Source: Synechococcaceae cyanobacterium RL_1_2 (GTDB taxonomy: Bacteria; Cyanobacteriota; Cyanobacteriia; Cyanobacteriales; JAAUPO01). Taken from it: a DNA stretch of 10,508 bases. Numbering within the stretch: position 1 is the first letter of the stretch; every line of letters starts with the position of its first letter. Where the stretch lies: positions 1-10,508 of the forward strand of contig JAAUPO010000036.1 in NCBI GenBank assembly GCA_012033095.1, given 5' to 3'. The translations under genes and the position numbers were made by a program. Shown here piece after piece: positions 6,966 through 10,508 of the stretch. Below the pieces are notes generated by a model that saw only the letters and a list, made by a program, of their open reading frames with translations, did no database searches and was not told the origin of the DNA.

Positions 6966-9900
6966 ATGTTGGAACTAAAACGCAAGCCCCAAGAGACCGG
7001 AACCCAAGAAGAAAACTTCAGCCTAAACCATTCTTCCTTGGCCCTGCGAGACTGGGTTATCACAAGTATTAAGCAAAATATTGAGGAGGAAACCATCTCC
7101 AACTGCGGTTGAAGTTAAAAGGTAACTATCTCCATATTTTATGTGAAAGTTCTGATCCGACCAATGGTTCCCAATTGGTGGAGTCGTTGATTGAAGCCCT
7201 CAAATTCCATCGTCAATACCCGATCGCGCCGGAATATCATCGCCAACCGATCTATCAAGTGATTTTGTATGGCAAGGTGGCCCGCAAGAAAAAGCCAGAT
7301 TGGATTAAGGCGATTTCTTTGAGTGGTTCAGATTCATCGATATCTGGGGAGCAGGGGATAACCAAAAGCGAAGCAGTGAACGATGCTGGTTATTTGGTTA
7401 CCACCCAAAATTTAGCCAAAACTGGTGCTCCAGAAGCGATCGCCCGCTACCTCAGTGATAGTTTCACCTCTTTAGGGATTAGTATTGCCGTTAAGATCGA
7501 AATTTTGCCCACCTACCAAGCCGAACAACGGAAACGGATGTGGGTAAGTTGTGAAGGGAATTATAGTCCTGATTTTGCCCTCATTGCCGATCCGATTGCC
7601 ACCAAGTTACGCAACTTAGAATTGGTGGGGTTTGTTGAAGCGGTTATTGAATTTCGGGTACAAGGGGAAAGTGAATGTGATTGGCGAATTAAAGCGGACT
7701 TAACCCATCCCAATGTCATGCTCCGGGAGTGGGCAAATTGGGGGGATACCGGCGCGATCGCGGAGTTACTTAACCAACAACTGCAGGCCCAACAACTCCA
7801 AAGTCAATTAATTTTAAAAAATAAAACCCTACATATTTTCTGTAGCACGAACGCTCCCCATCAAGCTATTATCCCTCCGAAGGAGCTTACGGTGGCAGTG
7901 ATTATGGAATTGTTGCAGGAATTAGCTCCCCAGGGCATCAGAACCGCAACGATCTATGGCACATTACCCTTTCGCGATCGTACCCTTGAAGCCATCCAAG
8001 ACGACAAACCCCAGTGGGTCGATTGGCAACCCTTGGCGGCGAGTTTGGTGCCGGCCCTAGCGGATTCTGCTAGGGATTTAGCCGTTAAAGGTAACCTTGA
8101 TGCCCTGAACTACTTGTTGCAACGGGTACTTAACCCCCGGTTGACAGAGCGTTTGAGCACCGGCGGCATTCGGGTTAAATTAAAGCTACACAATCATTTA
8201 CTCCATATTTTGACTGAGGGGGTAGTCTGCCCCCAAAAGGAACAGGTTCTTAAACCCATTACCCAATTTTTCAAAGGGTTTAGACTCAAAGAAATTAAAG
8301 GTCTTCGAGTGTATGCCCGTTATGCGGGCCATACCCAAGCCCACTGGCGGGATAAGATTGATTTTGAACCCAGGGTGTCCGGGCCCCTTGTGCACCTCGA
8401 TGAACCCGCCGCTATTCGGTTTGAAGGGGAGCCTTAGAGGATATCCTCCATGCGGAGTTAGACGATCGCCATAGTTTTATTTCCGAAGCGTTGGGTGTGA
8501 TCAGCGGCACCATACAAGGGGTATTGTGCCAAAGTCGGTTATTTTATACCCAGGAAAAATCCGATGCTCTTCCATTATCCTCCTCCCCAATGGTTAGTGT
8601 GCCTTGGCTTCCATTACTGAAAAAAAGATGGCATCTGGCCATGGTCTGTTTGGGGTTAGGGTTAATGACCACCGTACAAGTGGATGGGTGGTTTGGCCAA
8701 GCTGTCCATTCCCGTACCGATCAAGATATTCAAAATTATGAGAATAGTTTGGGAGATGAAGCGATCGCGATCGAGCCGGTAACAATGCCCCAGTTTTCCC
8801 TACAAAAATCCGATGATTGGCAAACGCAAGGGGACAATAGCTTTACTCAAAAAAGTGATCAAACAATTATTAGTGATCTGAACCCTTATCCTGAGCAGGA
8901 TCAAGACTTGACTCGGAAAAAACAAAAAATTTTAGCAGAAGTGGCAGGCACCTATCCCTCCTTTAACAATCCCCTGCTGAATGAAAAAATAGCCCTTTAT
9001 CACAATTATCTCAGGGAACATGGTGCTCCCCCGGATGTGATGATTATTGGTAGTTCCCGGGCTTTACGAGGGGTAGATCCTGAGGCTTTGCGCCAGGGTT
9101 TAATTAATAATGGCCATGGGAATCTAGAGGTGTTTAACTTTGGCATCAATGGTGCAACGGCTCAGGTAGTGCAATTTGTGCTGGAAAAAGTGCTGTTGCC
9201 CCAACAATTGCCCCAATGGTGATTTTTGCCGATGGTGCTAGGGCCTTCAATAGCGGTCGGGTGGATATTACCTATAATTACATGGAAAAATCCGCCGGCT
9301 ATCAGGAGTTATTAGTGGGCACTTTCCCTCCCCTAATCGTCAATGAACCTGGGGTGGTTAATCGTCACCAACACCAGGGTCATTGGTTACAGTTCCTAAC
9401 TCAAGCTCAAAATACGGATCAATGGTTGAGCGATCGCATGGCCAATTTATCCCAATCCTATGAAGGTCGAGATGAGCTTAAAAGCTTGACTTCCGAGCTT
9501 TTAAAACAATGGTTTCCCCTCAAAACCACAAATATCGATAGTCGGGATCCAGAATTGGCCGGAGTTGATTTAACGGATACTGATTTGGCTGGATTTTACC
9601 CTACGGGTGGAGATTTATCCCGGAACAATACTATGAAAACCATCCTAAGGTTCTAGGCCTTTATGATGGGGATTACCAAAACTTTAGTTTAGAGGGGCAA
9701 CAACATGAAGCCCTGGCCGGGATGGTCAACCACCTCAATGGCCATGGGGTGCAATTAGTAATTGTGAACCAACCCCTGACCGACATCTACCTCGACCAGT
9801 ATCGCCAGGGCTATGAACAAGAGTTTCAAACCTATATGCGGGATTGGTCATTAAAATTGGGGTTTCGTCTTTCGGGATTTGGCTAGTGAACAATGGCAGC

Positions 9901-10043
9901 AAAAGTATGAGTTATTTTCTGATCCAAGTCACCTTAATCGTTATGGAGCCAAGCAGGTGGCATTACAGTTAGCCCAAGACCCGATGTTAATTTGGCCCCA
10001 ATCGAAAAATCGTGAAGGTCAGCAGCCCAAGGGAGGTAAGTAA
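6966..10043 (+). pseudogene. Large repeat + SGNH (DUF1574-like) protein, five frameshifts
   Basis: The pieces at 6966-7112, 7109-8437, 8491-9222, 9216-9656 and a final stretch to TAA at 10041-10043 are one gene. Five single-base corrections restore 1026 residues: a base missing near 7099, 8426-8429, 9215-9217 and 9629, and one extra in 9859-9865. Residues 1-510 hold four degenerate repeats opening with LHILCE-like strands (about 56, 192, 289 and 413) and reaching a conserved Trp some 50-60 residues later. A membrane segment follows at about 556-577, then an Asp/Gln-rich linker, then an SGNH-type domain: GSSRALRG at 696 (nucleophile candidate S698), FNFGINGAT, and DPSH at 987-990 supplying the Asp/His pair. 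This matches cyanobacterial DUF1574 proteins, related by fold to AlgJ/DltD-type envelope acyl-transfer proteins; the substrate is unknown. AGGA lies 14 nt before the ATG. Assembly error is as likely as decay. Confidence 0.65.
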
Positions 10044-10218
10044 GGGGAAGGGCTGGCCATTAGGGTAGAAGTGAATAACCTCAAATTATTATCTGTCCCT
10101 ATCTTGCGATCGCTTCGTACTTGCTTGGCGTAAATTTACAATCTATTTTCCATTCCTTGAGTAAAGAGTGATGCCAAAACCGTTTTGTTTCGTATGGGAA
10201 ATAATCTTTATGGTCAAT

Positions 10219-10300
10219 TTAATTTAGTATGGGATAGCTGTTTCTTGCGATGGAATACTTTCAGCTCTATTTGTTTTCCGTAATTATTTAAAAAGACTAT
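10219..10300 (-). repeat. Dispersed repeat, copy 2 (inverted relative to copy 1)
   Basis: Read on the minus strand, this stretch matches 1591-1682 over its whole length at about 80% identity by eye, with one gap of about 10 bases. The similarity continues into 10208-10232, which also matches the first 25 bases of the window. It lies about 180 nt beyond the broken large gene. Confidence 0.5.
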
Positions 10301-10336
10301 ATCTCCATTGTTGCTGATATTAAGAGCTGATTGATC

Positions 10337-10372
10337 AAGCCCCCTCCTGCCCCCAAAATTGGGGAAGAAATT
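10337..10372. repeat. GC palindrome CCCCAAAATTGGGG
   Basis: CCCCAAAATTGGGG at 10353-10366 is a perfect palindrome preceded by AAGCCCCCTCCTG. Palindromes of this composition (C-rich, AAAATT, G-rich) recur between genes in many cyanobacterial genomes, and I take this as one such dispersed copy. A terminator role is possible but no T run follows. Confidence 0.35.
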
Positions 10373-10385
10373 CCTGAAAAATTAT

Positions 10386-10508
10386 TAGGGAGTGTCATCA
10401 ATTAGCATTAAAACGTTGATCCTGCAGGGAAAACGCATACTCCCCTTTTTTACGCAATAAGCAAAGTTAAACAAGCTTTTATTGAGAATAAAAAATTTTA
10501 AAAAATCG
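10386..10508. mobile_element. Putative left end of an IS5-like insertion sequence
   Basis: TAGGGAGTGTCATCAATTAG begins a terminus that matches the left end of the 1332-1450 element at 31 of 37 bases (10386-10422 against 1333-1369). The outermost TTAG (10385-10388) fits the YTAR target preference of IS5-group elements. No transposase start is visible before the window ends, so a complete element, a MITE and a remnant all remain possible. Confidence 0.4.

Larger units (their letters stand above)
10044..10508. other. Gene-free right edge (465 nt) with repeats and an IS end
   Basis: No coding frame or RNA gene is supported. The stretch contains a HIP1 octamer (10106-10113), copy 2 of the dispersed repeat, the GC palindrome at 10352-10365 and the putative insertion-sequence end from 10386. 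No convincing terminator for the large gene was found. Confidence 0.55.

Noticed and set aside
6694..6966. Plus-strand 90-codon frame upstream of the large gene
   Set aside because: It is antisense to the more protein-like 67-residue frame, crosses the candidate promoters and has unlikely composition.
8198..8785. Two minus-strand frames (8198-8395 and 8594-8785) antisense to the large gene
   Set aside because: Both lie opposite conserved repeat or membrane-segment coding sequence and have no recognisable motifs.
1..10508. CRISPR array, tRNA or rRNA genes, or a defence or biosynthetic cluster
   Set aside because: No regularly spaced identical repeats, no tRNA-like cloverleaf or rRNA sequence, and no nuclease, toxin, transporter or maturase gene could be seen on either strand.

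Overview
The window is cyanobacterial chromosome. The HIP1 octamer GCGATCGC recurs on both sides of the window, for example at 751-758, 3230-3237, 6720-6727 and 10106-10113. The genes present (lpxD, sucC/sucD-like, nadB, a DUF1574-like SGNH protein) have the divergence typical of cyanobacterial homologues. A unicellular Synechocystis- or Cyanothece-like host is my best guess. The genus cannot be fixed from this stretch.

Layout: lpxD lies on the minus strand at 130-1170. A 0.8 kb gene-free, AT-rich stretch (1171-1959) follows, holding a short inverted-repeat element with CTAG ends and one member of a dispersed repeat. A two-gene minus-strand operon (sucC-like 4020-2865, then sucD-like 2881-1960, overlapping by 17 nt) comes next. 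Each of its genes is interrupted by one single-base insertion in a homopolymer. After 0.5 kb without a clear gene comes a small secreted peptide gene on the plus strand (4512-4724) whose product ends in collagen-like Gly-X-Y triplets. nadB (6533-4890, minus) is intact. A 67-residue small protein (6872-6669, minus) lies upstream of it and is divergent from a large plus-strand gene (6966-10043). That gene would encode about 1026 residues: four degenerate repeats, a membrane segment and a C-terminal SGNH/DUF1574-like domain. It is broken by five single-base indels. The right edge (10044-10508) carries an inverted second copy of the dispersed repeat, a common-looking GC palindrome and what looks like the left end of an IS5-like insertion sequence running out of the window.

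Functionally the intact genes are unrelated housekeeping functions: LpxD in lipid A acylation and NadB in the first step of NAD synthesis. The sucC/sucD-like pair would form one complex, but the alpha-like subunit has lost the phosphohistidine and neighbouring motifs of succinyl-CoA synthetase, so it may not be a working ligase even if the frameshifts are artefacts. Seven single-base indels fall in three genes, with no in-frame nonsense codon in the restored frames and none in lpxD or nadB. This means either recent decay or uncorrected assembly errors, and the sequence alone cannot decide. A tandem TTACA repeat upstream of nadB matches the HLR1 motif of the response regulator RpaB and is the clearest regulatory signal seen.
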